A stretch of 64,000 bases of DNA from Candidatus Phosphoribacter hodrii (GTDB lineage: Bacteria; Actinomycetota; Actinomycetes; Actinomycetales; Dermatophilaceae): assembly GCA_016707175.1 (NCBI GenBank), contig JADJIB010000002.1:1-64000 (forward strand). The letters are read 5' to 3'. A program made the translations under genes and the position numbers. Position 1 is the first letter of the stretch. Each line of letters starts with the position of its first letter. The notes under the pieces are model-generated. The model saw only the letters and a list, made by a program, of their open reading frames with translations, had not been told where the DNA came from and did no database searches. Shown here one piece after another: positions 17,382-26,201 of the stretch.

Positions 17382-18140
17382 ATGAAATACGTGCGACTGC
17401 GCACGATCACCGAACGGCTGGCATCGGGTGACAGCGTCTCGGTCCTCAACCTCGCTGACGAATTGGGGGTCAGCCCCTCCACGGTGCGGCGCGATCTGCA
17501 GTCCTTGGCGGCCTCGGGCATCCTCCTGCGGGTCCATGGTGGTGCGGCTCCCGTCGATGGTCGGGACCTGGGCGACCGCCCGTTCGACCTGGTCGCCGAC
17601 GAGGACGCCATCGACAAGGGGCGGATCGCTGGTCGGGCGGCCACGCTCGTCAACGACGGAGACGTGGTGCTGCTGGACATCGGCACGACGACCCGGCTGC
17701 TGGCCCGTGAGCTCTTCGGGCGACCGATCACCGCGGTCACGTCGAGTCTGGCCGTTCTCGACGAACTTCGAGGTGACACGACGTCGGAGGTCGTCCTGCT
17801 GGGCGGAGCGGTCCGGCGCCAATACCACTCGCTGGTGGGCAGCCTTACCGAAGACGCCCTCCGCCAGGTCCGTGCCGCCACGGTGTTCCTCAGCGCGAGC
17901 GGCGTCAGTTCGGACGGGGCGGTGCTGGACACCACGTTGGTCGAGATGCCGACCAAGCGCGGCCTCCTCCGTGCGGCCAACCGGGTCGTCCTGCTGGCTG
18001 GGTCCAGCAAGTTCCCCGGATCCGGTTCCTTCCGCGTGTGCGGGATGGATCAGATCGACGTCCTCGTCACCACCCACGGAGCCGATCCCGCGACGCTGAA
18101 GGCCTGTCGAGCCCAGGGGACGGAGGTCCTCTTCGCATGA
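17382..18140 (+). CDS. DeoR-family transcriptional regulator
   Basis: The protein has 252 residues from ATG 17382, with GGAG about 10 bases upstream; longer in-frame starts would cover the promoter. Residues 1-57 are the DeoR helix-turn-helix (LADELGVSPSTVRRDLQSL), and residues 75-230 are the sensor domain related to ribose-5-phosphate isomerase (VLLDIGTTTRLLA, then LLGGAVRRQYHSLVG). DeoR proteins sense a phosphorylated sugar, often the product of the adjacent kinase. Matching repeats before its own gene and the importer suggest that it represses both and the divergent kinase/GH38 pair. It overlaps the GH4 gene by 4 bp. Confidence 0.9.
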   Translation: MKYVRLRTITERLASGDSVSVLNLADELGVSPSTVRRDLQSLAASGILLRVHGGAAPVDGRDLGDRPFDLVADEDAIDKGRIAGRAATLVNDGDVVLLDIGTTTRLLARELFGRPITAVTSSLAVLDELRGDTTSEVVLLGGAVRRQYHSLVGSLTEDALRQVRAATVFLSASGVSSDGAVLDTTLVEMPTKRGLLRAANRVVLLAGSSKFPGSGSFRVCGMDQIDVLVTTHGADPATLKACRAQGTEVLFA

Positions 18141-19510
18141 GGCTCGTCCTCCTCGGCGGCGGTGGATTCAGGGTCCCCCTGGTGCACCGGGCGCTGTTGG
18201 ACGACGAACACGCCGGGCGGGTGGACGAACTCGTCCTGCACGACGTCGACGAGGGGCGCCTCGGGACGATGACCAGGGTGCTCGCTCAGCAGGGAGCCGG
18301 CGCGCCTAGGCCAGTGACCGTGCGCGCCACTGCTCGCATCGACGAGGCCCTCGAAGGCGCTGACTTCATCTTTTCGGCCATCCGGGTCGGCGGGCTGAGC
18401 GGCCGGACGCTCGACGAGCGGATCGCCCTCGATCACGCAGTGCTGGGCCAGGAGACGGTCGGCGCCGGCGGCATCAGTTATGGACTGCGAACGGTGCCGG
18501 TGGCGGTGGGCATCGCCGAGCGGATCGCGGCTCTCGCGCCGAACGCCTGGCTCATCAACTTCACCAACCCTGCGGGCCTCATCACCCAGGCGATCCAAGC
18601 CGTTCTCGGTGATCGCGCGATCGGGATCTGCGACTCGCCGGTCGGCCTCGGCCGCCGCGCCGCCACAGCCCTGGGTTTCCAGGGTGCCGACGTCCAACTG
18701 GGGTATGCCGGTCTGAACCACCTGGGGTGGGTGGACTCGCTCGTCATCAACGGCGTCGACCGACTCCCGGACCTCCTCGCCGACGACGCCGCCCTGCTGT
18801 CGATCGAGGAGGGTCGGCTGTTCGGCACCGAGTGGATCCAGTCCCTGGCCATGCTGCCCAACGAGTACCTCTACTACTACTACTTCACCCGAGAGGCCGT
18901 CGCGGCCATCATGGGCGAGCCACAGACTCGGGGCGAGTTCCTCCTCGATCAGCAGACCGGGTTCTACCAGCGTGCCCTCGCGGCCCCTTCCAGCGCGTAC
19001 CGCCAATGGCGCTCGGCCTGGGAGGACCGCGAGACGACCTACATGCGTGAGGTGCGCCAGCCCACCGTCCAGCGGGACGCGCGGGACTTCGGGGGAGGCT
19101 ACGAACGGGTCGCCCTCGCGCTGATGGCCGCGATCGCGCACGACGAACCCGCTCGACTGGTCCTCAACGTGAGGAATCGTGGCGCCGTGGAGTGCCTCGG
19201 GGTCGACGCCGTCGTGGAAGTGCCCTGTCTGGTGGATGCCGGCGGCCCGGTGCCCCAGCTCAGTCGGATCAGCGGTGGCCACGAGCGCGGACTCGTCCAA
19301 CAGGTCAAGGCGGCGGAGGAGTTGACGATCGAGGCGGCCCTCACCGGGTCCAGGCGCCGCGCGGTCCAAGCGTTCGCCACCCATCCGCTCGTCGACTCAG
19401 TCGGGGTCGCCCGGGACCTCTTCGACGCCTACGCCGCAGCCTTTCCGCAGTTGGGTGCCATCTTCGCCGCTCAACCCGTCCCTGGGTCACCCTCCGTCGC
19501 GGGTCACTGA
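18137..19510 (+). CDS. GH4 glycoside hydrolase (6-phospho-beta-glucosidase-like)
   Basis: The protein has 457 residues from ATG 18137, overlapping the deoR stop. GH4 enzymes use NAD+ and a divalent metal: the N-terminal GGGGFRVPLV is the dinucleotide site, NFTNPAG and ICDSPVG carry the substrate and metal ligands (the Cys of CDS), and GLNHLGW supplies the metal His. YYYYF and the C-terminal helices fit the family. Members cleave phosphorylated or free alpha- or beta-glycosides; the CDSPVG/GLNHLGW pattern resembles the phospho-beta-glucosidase branch. Without a phosphotransferase system nearby, phosphorylation by the PfkB kinase would be needed if the substrate is phosphorylated. Confidence 0.88.
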   Translation: MRLVLLGGGGFRVPLVHRALLDDEHAGRVDELVLHDVDEGRLGTMTRVLAQQGAGAPRPVTVRATARIDEALEGADFIFSAIRVGGLSGRTLDERIALDHAVLGQETVGAGGISYGLRTVPVAVGIAERIAALAPNAWLINFTNPAGLITQAIQAVLGDRAIGICDSPVGLGRRAATALGFQGADVQLGYAGLNHLGWVDSLVINGVDRLPDLLADDAALLSIEEGRLFGTEWIQSLAMLPNEYLYYYYFTREAVAAIMGEPQTRGEFLLDQQTGFYQRALAAPSSAYRQWRSAWEDRETTYMREVRQPTVQRDARDFGGGYERVALALMAAIAHDEPARLVLNVRNRGAVECLGVDAVVEVPCLVDAGGPVPQLSRISGGHERGLVQQVKAAEELTIEAALTGSRRRAVQAFATHPLVDSVGVARDLFDAYAAAFPQLGAIFAAQPVPGSPSVAGH

Positions 19511-19542
19511 GGCGAGGCGGCATACCCCGGTCGGGGTGGTGA

Positions 19543-19573
19543 TTGGCACTCGACCGGACCCGCCCGCTATCCT
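19543..19573 (+). promoter_or_regulatory. probable tRNA-Val promoter
   Basis: TTGGCA at 19543-19548 and TATCCT at 19568-19573 are spaced by 19 bp and lie 34 bp before the mature tRNA 5' end. This fits a housekeeping sigma promoter. Confidence 0.45.
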
Positions 19574-19606
19574 TGCCACTCGCGGCCGGCGACCCTGGCC
19601 GCATCT

Positions 19607-19680
19607 GGATGTGTAGCTCAGTTGGTTAGAGCGTTCGCTTCACACGCGAGAGGTCAGGGGTTCGAGTCCCTTCACATCCA
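19607..19680 (+). tRNA. tRNA-Val (anticodon CAC)
   Basis: The acceptor stem GGATGTG pairs with CACATCC, followed by discriminator A at 19680. The D arm (AGCTCAGTTGGTTAGAGC), an anticodon loop TTCACAC with CAC at positions 34-36, and a TTCGAGTCC T loop are all in place. CCA is not encoded in full. The EamA transporter gene begins seven bases later. Confidence 0.95.
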
Positions 19681-19686
19681 CCCTTG

Positions 19687-20598
19687 GTGAATCTCCCCCC
19701 ATCGGGCGCTGCCGCAACCGGATCCGTCCTGCTGGGCGGGATGTTGTTCGGCACGGCCGGCGTCGCCCAAGCCTTCGCCCCCTCTGGTGCCCACCCGCTC
19801 ACCGTCGGAGCCATGCGGCTGTCCGTCGGCGCGATCGCCCTCATCATCTTCGTCCTGGCTCGTGGTGACACCTTCGGTTCCGTCGTCCGGCTGTGGGGGA
19901 GCCCAGCCGGGCTGATCGCGACGGCCGGGGCCGCGGCATACCAACCGTTCTTCTTCGCCGGGGTGGCGCGGGTCGGCGTGCCGCTGGGCACGTTGGTCGC
20001 CGTGGGGAGCGCTCCCATCTTCACCGGGCTACTCGGCTGGGTCTGGCGGCGCGAGCGCCCAACGGGCACCTGGGCGCTGGCCACCACCATCTGCGTGGCC
20101 GGACTGGCGCTCCTGACCGGCGCGGGTGCCCAGGTCGGGAGCCTCGACGGGATCGCCTTGACCGCAGGAGCAGGAGTGTCGATCGCCTGCTACACGGTCG
20201 CGGCGAAGTCGCTCCTGGAGTCGGGTGTGGATGCCATCGGAGTGTGCGCCTCGACCTTCCTGCTTGGCAGCATCGTCGTCCTGCCGTTCGCGCTCGGCCA
20301 AGGGATCGGGTGGGCACGGACCGGCAGCGGTGTCCTCGTCGCTCTCTATCTCGGGCTGGCCACCATGGCGGTCGCGAACATCCTCTACGCCCGCGGCCTG
20401 CTGCACCTGCCCCCGGCCACCGCCGCGACCCTGGGGCTCGCCGACCCGGTCACCGCCACCGCGCTCGGAGTCCTCGTGCTCGGTCAGACGGTCTCGCCCT
20501 TGGGATGGCTCGGCTTCCTCGGAGTCGTCGTGGGGCTCTTGCTGCAAGGGATCTGGGCGGCGCGCGCCGGGCGGCGCGACCAACTCCCCCTGGGCTGA
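19687..20598 (+). CDS. EamA/DMT-family transporter
   Basis: The protein has about 303 residues and ten hydrophobic helices arranged as two EamA repeats, with no signal peptide. GTG 19687 or the preceding TTG 19684 is the start; no clear ribosome site is possible because the tRNA ends at 19680. LFGTAGVAQAF opens the first repeat, and GLADPVTATALGVLVLGQ is the conserved end of the second. DMT transporters export or import metabolites such as amino acids; the substrate cannot be read from sequence. Confidence 0.85.
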   Translation: MNLPPSGAAATGSVLLGGMLFGTAGVAQAFAPSGAHPLTVGAMRLSVGAIALIIFVLARGDTFGSVVRLWGSPAGLIATAGAAAYQPFFFAGVARVGVPLGTLVAVGSAPIFTGLLGWVWRRERPTGTWALATTICVAGLALLTGAGAQVGSLDGIALTAGAGVSIACYTVAAKSLLESGVDAIGVCASTFLLGSIVVLPFALGQGIGWARTGSGVLVALYLGLATMAVANILYARGLLHLPPATAATLGLADPVTATALGVLVLGQTVSPLGWLGFLGVVVGLLLQGIWAARAGRRDQLPLG

Positions 20599-20695
20599 GC
20601 GCGCCGAAACCGGCGCGACCGTGGACGCGAAGGCCCGATAACCTTGGGTATGCCGCGCGGGGCCTGCCCGCGCCACTCACCGCAGGGAGCCCGCA

Positions 20696-22681
20696 GTGTC
20701 TGCCAGCATCACCGTGTCCGTCGCCGGAAACGAGCGATCGGTCGCGGAGGCGACTACCGCCGCCGACCTGTTCGCCGATGACCGAGCGATCGTCGTTGCC
20801 CGGGTCAACGGTGAGCTTCGCGACCTGGCCCATGTCCTCGCCGACGGCGACGCCGTCGAGCCGGTGCGCATCGACGACCCCGACGGGCTGCAGGTGCTGC
20901 GCCACTCGTGCGCGCACGTCCTCGCCCAGGCCGTCCAGCAGGTCAACCCCGACGCCAAGCTCGGCATCGGCCCGCCGATCCGGGACGGCTTCTACTACGA
21001 CTTCGACGTGACCACGCCGTTCACGCCCGAAGACCTCAAAGAGCTCGAAAAGGTCATGCAGCGGATCATCAACGAGGGCCAGACCTTCGTGCGCCGCGAG
21101 GTGAGCGACGAGGACGCCCTGGTCGAGCTGGCAGGCGAGCCGTTCAAGTGCGAGCTCATCGGGCTCAAGGGCGGGTCTGCCGAGGACGCGGCGGAAGGTG
21201 CCGGGGTCGAGGTCGGCGGCGCCCAACTGACGATCTACGACAACGTGCGCCGCGATGGCACCCGGGCCTGGGGTGACCTCTGCCGGGGCCCGCACATCCC
21301 GACGACCAAGTTGCTCGGCAACGCCTTCAAGGTCACCCGCTCCAGCGCGGCCTACTGGCGCGGCGACCAGGCCAACCAGCAGTTGCAGCGGGTCTACGGA
21401 ACGGCCTGGCCGACGAAGGCCGACCTCACGGCATACCTCGACCGGCTGGCCGAGGCGGAGCGGCGCGATCACCGCAAGCTCGGGATCGAGCTTGACCTCT
21501 ACTCCTTCCCGGACGAGCTCGGCAGCGGGCTGCCGGTGTTCCACCCCAAGGGCGGGGTGCTCAAGCGGGAGATGGAGGACTACGTCCGGCGGCGGCACAT
21601 CGAGGAGGGCTTCCTCTACGTCGGCACGCCGCACATCTCCAAGGAGGGGCTCTTCCACACCTCCGGGCACCTGCCCTACTACGCCGACACGATGTTCCCT
21701 CCCATGAGCATGGAGGGGTCGGACTACTACCTCAAAGCGATGAACTGCCCGATGCACAACCTCATCTACCGCTCGCGGGGACGTTCCTACCGCGAGCTGC
21801 CGTTGCGGCTGTTCGAGTTCGGGTCGGTCTATCGGTATGAGAAGTCGGGGGTCATCCACGGCCTCACCCGGGTGCGCGGTCTGGAGATGGACGACTCGCA
21901 CTCCTACGTCACGCCCGAGCAGGCCCCCGCCGAGATCAAGCACCTGTTGAACTTCGTGCTGTCGCTGCTGCGTGACTTCGGCCTGGACGACTTCTACCTC
22001 GAGCTGTCCACGCGCGACGACTCCGGCGCCAAGAAGGGCAAGTTCATCGGCTCGGAGGAGCAGTGGGCCGAGGCGACGCAGATCCTCGCTGACGTGGCGG
22101 CCGAGTCTGGCCTCGACCTCGTGCCCGACCCGGGCGGCGCGGCGTTCTACGGGCCGAAGATCTCCGTCCAGGCCCGCGACGCCATTGGCCGCACCTGGCA
22201 GATGTCGACGATCCAATACGACTTCAACCAGCCGGAGCGCTTCGGGTTGGAATACCAGGCTGCCGACGGCTCCCGCCAGCAACCGGTGATGATCCACTCC
22301 GCGAAGTTCGGGTCGATCGAGCGCTTCATGGGCGTCCTCGTCGAGCACTACGCGGGCGCCTTCCCGCCCTGGCTGTCGCCGGTCCAGGTCCTCGGGGTGC
22401 CGGTCGCCGAGGAGTATGCCGGTTACCTCCGAGAGGTCCTGAGCGGCCTCGCGGCGCAGGGTGTCCGGGTCGAGTTGGACGAGAGCGACGACCGCTTCCC
22501 CAAGAAGATCCGCAACGCCTCCAAGTCGAAGGTGCCGTTCGTGCTCATCGCGGGGGAGGACGACCGGGCCGCCGGCGCGGTGTCCTTCCGGTTCCGCGAC
22601 GGGAGCCAGCGCAACGGCATACCTGTTGCCGAGGCCGCCGCCGAGATCCTCGCCGCGATCGCCTCCCGCACCCAGGTCTAG
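20696..22681 (+). CDS. thrS: threonine-tRNA ligase
   Basis: The protein has 661 residues, starting at GTG 20696 after a GGGAG ribosome site. Order: TGS domain (residues 1-63), editing domain with HSCAHVLAQAV, class II catalytic core with MNCPMH (zinc Cys) and motif 2 FEFGSVYRYEKSG, motif 3 near IERFMGVLVEHYAG, and the C-terminal anticodon-binding domain (residues 560-661). It charges tRNA-Thr. In M. tuberculosis thrS also precedes the HIT-pgsA-patA-pimA genes. Confidence 0.97.
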   Translation: MSASITVSVAGNERSVAEATTAADLFADDRAIVVARVNGELRDLAHVLADGDAVEPVRIDDPDGLQVLRHSCAHVLAQAVQQVNPDAKLGIGPPIRDGFYYDFDVTTPFTPEDLKELEKVMQRIINEGQTFVRREVSDEDALVELAGEPFKCELIGLKGGSAEDAAEGAGVEVGGAQLTIYDNVRRDGTRAWGDLCRGPHIPTTKLLGNAFKVTRSSAAYWRGDQANQQLQRVYGTAWPTKADLTAYLDRLAEAERRDHRKLGIELDLYSFPDELGSGLPVFHPKGGVLKREMEDYVRRRHIEEGFLYVGTPHISKEGLFHTSGHLPYYADTMFPPMSMEGSDYYLKAMNCPMHNLIYRSRGRSYRELPLRLFEFGSVYRYEKSGVIHGLTRVRGLEMDDSHSYVTPEQAPAEIKHLLNFVLSLLRDFGLDDFYLELSTRDDSGAKKGKFIGSEEQWAEATQILADVAAESGLDLVPDPGGAAFYGPKISVQARDAIGRTWQMSTIQYDFNQPERFGLEYQAADGSRQQPVMIHSAKFGSIERFMGVLVEHYAGAFPPWLSPVQVLGVPVAEEYAGYLREVLSGLAAQGVRVELDESDDRFPKKIRNASKSKVPFVLIAGEDDRAAGAVSFRFRDGSQRNGIPVAEAAAEILAAIASRTQV

Positions 22682-22719
22682 GTCTCAACCACCCTTCACC
22701 GGTCGCCGAAGCCGCCCTC

Positions 22720-22725
22720 TAGACT
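22720..22725 (+). promoter_or_regulatory. -10 box (TAGACT) for leaderless HIT-pgsA-patA-pimA transcript
   Basis: TAGACT ends 6 nt before GTG 22732, so transcription would start at or next to the start codon. No ribosome site precedes that GTG. A TTCACC at 22695 may be a weak -35. Confidence 0.45.
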
Positions 22726-22731
22726 CGGGTC

Positions 22732-23298
22732 GTGACGTCCGACGACCCCGGCAGGGCGACTGCCGACCTTGAGAGCGCGAGCGATTTTGCGCGCGTCGAG
22801 GACGGGTTCGAGCGGTTGTGGACGCCGCATCGGATGGCCTACATCGAGGGCGTCCGGCCCACCGAGGAGGCCGGCGACGGGTGCCCGTTCTGCGCAGCCC
22901 CGCTGCGCAGCGACATCGAAGGGCTGATCGTCGCTCGCGGTGAGTTGTGCTTCGTCGTCATGAACCTCTTCCCCTACAACCCGGGCCACCTGCTCATCTG
23001 CCCCTATCGGCACGTCCCCCTCTACGTCGACCTCACCGACGAGGAGACCACCGAGTTCACGGCGATGACCAAGACCGCCCTCGCCGCACTCACCCGGACC
23101 TCGGCTCCGATGGGCTTCAACATCGGGATGAACCAGGGCCGGGTCGCCGGCGCGGGGGTGGCCGCCCACCTGCACCAACACGTCGTGCCGCGGTGGGGAG
23201 GCGACTCCAACTTCCTGCCGATCATCGGCCAGACCAAGGCGTTGCCGCTGCTCCTCGAGGACGTGCGGACGCGCCTCGCCGAGGTCTGGCCGGCCTGA
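22732..23298 (+). CDS. HIT-family hydrolase/phosphorylase (Ap4A-type)
   Basis: The protein has 188 residues. The histidine-triad motif HLHQHVV is in the C-terminal half, and CPFC near residue 52 suggests a metal site, as in the actinobacterial Ap4A phosphorylase group (Rv2613c-like). PYNPGHLLICPYRH is a conserved family stretch. It sits between thrS and the phosphatidylinositol lipid genes as in mycobacteria. The likely role is cleavage of dinucleoside polyphosphates in the cytoplasm. Confidence 0.88.
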   Translation: MTSDDPGRATADLESASDFARVEDGFERLWTPHRMAYIEGVRPTEEAGDGCPFCAAPLRSDIEGLIVARGELCFVVMNLFPYNPGHLLICPYRHVPLYVDLTDEETTEFTAMTKTALAALTRTSAPMGFNIGMNQGRVAGAGVAAHLHQHVVPRWGGDSNFLPIIGQTKALPLLLEDVRTRLAEVWPA

Positions 23299-23305
23299 GC
23301 CGCAC

Positions 23306-23358
23306 GGTATGCCGCGCGCCCACCGGTGCGCCGCGGCACCGGGACCACACGGCATACC
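23306..23358 (+). terminator. hairpin from an inverted octamer pair after the HIT gene
   Basis: GGTATGCCG at 23306 and CGGCATACC at 23350 are exact reverse complements. Between them CCGGTGC and GCACCGG form a second 7-bp stem. The structure starts 8 bp after the HIT stop and could attenuate transcription into pgsA. Confidence 0.45.
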
Positions 23359-23396
23359 CCTAGGCTGGTGGGCACCATGCCGACCCCGAGGCCCTC

Positions 23397-24058
23397 ATGC
23401 TGAACCGACTTCTGCGCGCGTCCTGGACCAAGGTCATGACGCCGATCGCCAAGGCATTCCTCGCCATCGGGCTGACGCCCGACGCGGTGACGATCATCGG
23501 CACCTTGGCCGTGTGTGTCTCGAGGCGCTGGCGTTCTATCCCCGCGGGGAGTTCCTCACCGGCACGCTGCTCATCACGCTCTTCATCTTCAGCGACAACG
23601 TCGACGGGGTGATGGCCCGCCTGTCCGGTCGCCAAGGCGTGTGGGGAGCATTCCTCGACTCGACCCTCGACCGGGTCGGCGACGCGGCGATCTTCGGTGG
23701 CCTCGTGCTGTGGTTCGCCGGGCCAGGCGCCAACTGGCTGATGGCCGGGCTCGCGCTGGCTTGCCTCATCCTTGGCATGGTCGTGTCCTACGCCAAGGCC
23801 CGGGCCGAAGGCCTCGGCATGACCTGCAACGTCGGGATCGCCGAGCGCGCCGACCGATTGTTCGCCGTCCTGCTGGCCACCGGCCTGGTCGGATTGGGCC
23901 TCCCGTTGTGGGTGCTGACCGTCGTCCTCGCCCTCCTGTCCGTCGCCAGTTTCATCACCGTGATCCAACGGATGGCCACGGTGCACACCCAAGCCATGGC
24001 GGCCCTCCGGGCCGACGGGGCAGGCACGGCCGGCGACTCCGGGCCGACGGAGACCTGA
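23397..24058 (+). CDS. pgsA: CDP-alcohol phosphatidyltransferase, phosphatidylinositol-phosphate synthase type (frameshifted)
   Basis: The protein would have about 220 residues from ATG 23397. The first 40 residues (MLNRLLRASWTKVMTPIAKA, then GLTPDAVTIIGTLAV) are in one frame; from about 23520 the rest (ALAFYPRGEFLTGTLL) is in another. One missing base near 23511-23525 restores a continuous protein. The CDP-alcohol signature is complete: DG-2-AR-8-G-3-D-3-D in DGVMARLSGRQGVWGAFLDS and the following TLD. Five to six membrane helices follow. The actinobacterial enzyme makes phosphatidylinositol phosphate from CDP-diacylglycerol and inositol-phosphate. The gene should be essential for the PIM pathway encoded next door, so the shift is probably sequence error. 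Confidence 0.85.
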
Positions 24059-25014
24059 TGGGTGGTCTGTCAGGAGTCCTGGCGACCGCTCGGGCCCGCG
24101 GCACCGTCTGGGGCTACCGCGCCGGGTGGAGTGCCGTGCGACGGATGCCGGAGCGGGCGGCATACCGAGTCTTCGACACCGTGGCCGATGCATCGGTGCG
24201 CCGAGGCGGTAAGGGGTTGGCGCGGATGCGCGCGAACTACGCCAAGGTGCGCCCCGAGCTCGACGACGCCGCGCTGGATGCCCTCGTGCGTGAGGGCATG
24301 CGGTCCTACACGCGCTATTTCTGTGAGGCGTTCCGGCTGCCGGACTGCACCCACGACGACCTCGACCGGATGTGCCGCGCGGTCAACGACGCTGCCGTGC
24401 GTGCGAACCTCGACGCGGGGCGCTCCGCCGTGATCTTCGTGCCGCACATGGGCAACTGGGACATCGCCGGGGCGTGGTCGACCGGGCACCTGGCTCCCGT
24501 GACCACGGTCGCCGAGCGGTTGGAGCCCGAGGAGGTGTTCCGGGAGTTCTTCGAGTTCCGCGAGTCGCTCGGCATGACGATCCTGCCCCTGACCGGTGGG
24601 CCCAACCCGTTCAACGGGCTACGCGAAGCGGTGGATCGCGGCGACTTCGTGGCCCTGGTCTCCGATCGTGACCTCACGAGCAATGGCGTGGAGGTCGACT
24701 TCTTCGGCCACCGCGCCCGGATGGCCAAGGGCCCCGCGCTCCTCGCGCTGCTCACCGGCGCCCCGCTGTATGCCGCGTCGATCCACTTCGCGCCCGCGGC
24801 GCCGGGGCGTGGCGCCGCAGGCCGCGAAACCGTCGTGACCTTCTCCAACGAGATCCCGGTGCCCACCGAGGGCGACACCGCGGCCAAGGCCCAGGCGATG
24901 ACCCAGGCGTGCGCGGCATACGTGGAAGGTCCGATCCGCGAGCACACGTCCGACTGGCACATGATGCAGCGGGTCTTCGTCGACGACCTCGACCCGACCC
25001 GTCTGGGGCGGTGA
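24058..25014 (+). CDS. patA: phosphatidylinositol mannoside acyltransferase
   Basis: The protein has 318 residues from ATG 24058, which overlaps the pgsA stop. It belongs to the LpxL/HtrB-like acyltransferase fold: the catalytic motif is HMGNWD, and SDRDLTSNGVEVDFFG is a conserved stretch after the active site. In actinobacteria it acylates the mannose of phosphatidylinositol mannosides at the inner face of the membrane. It is translationally coupled to pgsA upstream and pimA downstream, matching the mycobacterial cluster. Confidence 0.93.
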   Translation: MGGLSGVLATARARGTVWGYRAGWSAVRRMPERAAYRVFDTVADASVRRGGKGLARMRANYAKVRPELDDAALDALVREGMRSYTRYFCEAFRLPDCTHDDLDRMCRAVNDAAVRANLDAGRSAVIFVPHMGNWDIAGAWSTGHLAPVTTVAERLEPEEVFREFFEFRESLGMTILPLTGGPNPFNGLREAVDRGDFVALVSDRDLTSNGVEVDFFGHRARMAKGPALLALLTGAPLYAASIHFAPAAPGRGAAGRETVVTFSNEIPVPTEGDTAAKAQAMTQACAAYVEGPIREHTSDWHMMQRVFVDDLDPTRLGR

Positions 25015-26201
25015 CCAGGGTGCGGATCGGCATCGTCTGCCCTTACTCGTTCGACATCCCCGGCGGGGTGCAGTTCCACGTGCGCGACCTGGCCGAGATC
25101 CTGCGCTCACGCGGTCACACCGTGTCGGTGCTCGCCCCCGCCGACGAGGGCACCGAACTACCCGACTACGTCGTCTCGGCCGGGCGCGCCGTGCCGGTGA
25201 GCTACAACGGCTCGGTGGCGCGGCTCAACTTCGGGCTGATGACCAACGCCAAGGTCACTGCGTGGTTGGACCGTGGTCACTTCGATCTGGTCCACATCCA
25301 CGAGCCGATCACGCCGAGCATCGGTGCGCTCGCACTGTGGGCCGCCGACTGCCCGATCGTGGCGACCTTCCACACCTCGAACCTGCGCTCGCGCGCCATG
25401 CAGGTGAGCTATCCGTTCCTGCGCTCGAGCATGGAGAAGATCCTCGGGCGGATCGCCGTGTCGGAGGATGCCCGCCGCACCCTGACGACCCACTTCGGCG
25501 GTGACGCCGTGGTCATCCCCAACGGGGTGTACGTCGACCGATTCGCATCGACCCTGCCCCGGCCGCAGTGGCAGGGTCAACCAGGTCGGCCGACGATCGC
25601 CTTCCTCGGCCGGATGGGGGAGCCCCGCAAGGGGATGCCCGTGCTCGCTGCGGCGCTCCCCGCGGTGCTCGCGCAGGTGCCCGGGTTGCGGTTGCTGGTG
25701 GCCGGCCCCGGCGACGCCGACGAGGTGCGCGCGGCGATGACCCCCGAGGTCGCCGCCGCGACCGAGTTCCTGGGCGCGGTTGACGACGCAGCGAAGGCGG
25801 CCCTGCTGCGCTCGGTCGACGTCTACATCGCACCGAACACCGGTGGGGAGAGTTTCGGGATCATCCTCATCGAGGCGATGAGCGCCGGGGCCGCCGTCCT
25901 CGCCAGCGACATCCCCGCCTTCGTGCGGGTGCTCGACGGGGGAACGGTGGGGGCGACGTTCGTCAACGAGGACCCGGACGATCTGGCCCGCCAACTGGTC
26001 CGGCTGCTGCGCGACGACACCGAACGCGCCCGCCTGGCGGCTGCCGGCCGAGCCCGTGCCGACCTCTTCGACTGGTCAGTCGTGGCCGACGCGATCACGC
26101 TGGTCTACGAAACGGTGTGCGAGGGGGCGGCCGCGGCTCGAGCCATGCCTGGTCATGGGGTCCTCGGTCGCTTGCGCCGCGGCGGAAGGAGTCTGCCGTG
26201 A
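25011..26201 (+). CDS. pimA: phosphatidylinositol alpha-mannosyltransferase (GT4)
   Basis: The protein has 396 residues from GTG 25011 (GTGA overlap with patA). The N-terminal Rossmann domain begins RIGIVCPYSFDIPGGVQFHV, whose GG loop and HV are typical of PimA. The C-terminal domain contains FLGRMGEPRKG and the nucleotide-sugar EX7E region GESFGIILIEAMSAGAAVLA. The enzyme transfers mannose from GDP-mannose to phosphatidylinositol, the first PIM step. The last residues overlap the next gene. Confidence 0.94.
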   Translation: MTRVRIGIVCPYSFDIPGGVQFHVRDLAEILRSRGHTVSVLAPADEGTELPDYVVSAGRAVPVSYNGSVARLNFGLMTNAKVTAWLDRGHFDLVHIHEPITPSIGALALWAADCPIVATFHTSNLRSRAMQVSYPFLRSSMEKILGRIAVSEDARRTLTTHFGGDAVVIPNGVYVDRFASTLPRPQWQGQPGRPTIAFLGRMGEPRKGMPVLAAALPAVLAQVPGLRLLVAGPGDADEVRAAMTPEVAAATEFLGAVDDAAKAALLRSVDVYIAPNTGGESFGIILIEAMSAGAAVLASDIPAFVRVLDGGTVGATFVNEDPDDLARQLVRLLRDDTERARLAAAGRARADLFDWSVVADAITLVYETVCEGAAAARAMPGHGVLGRLRRGGRSLP

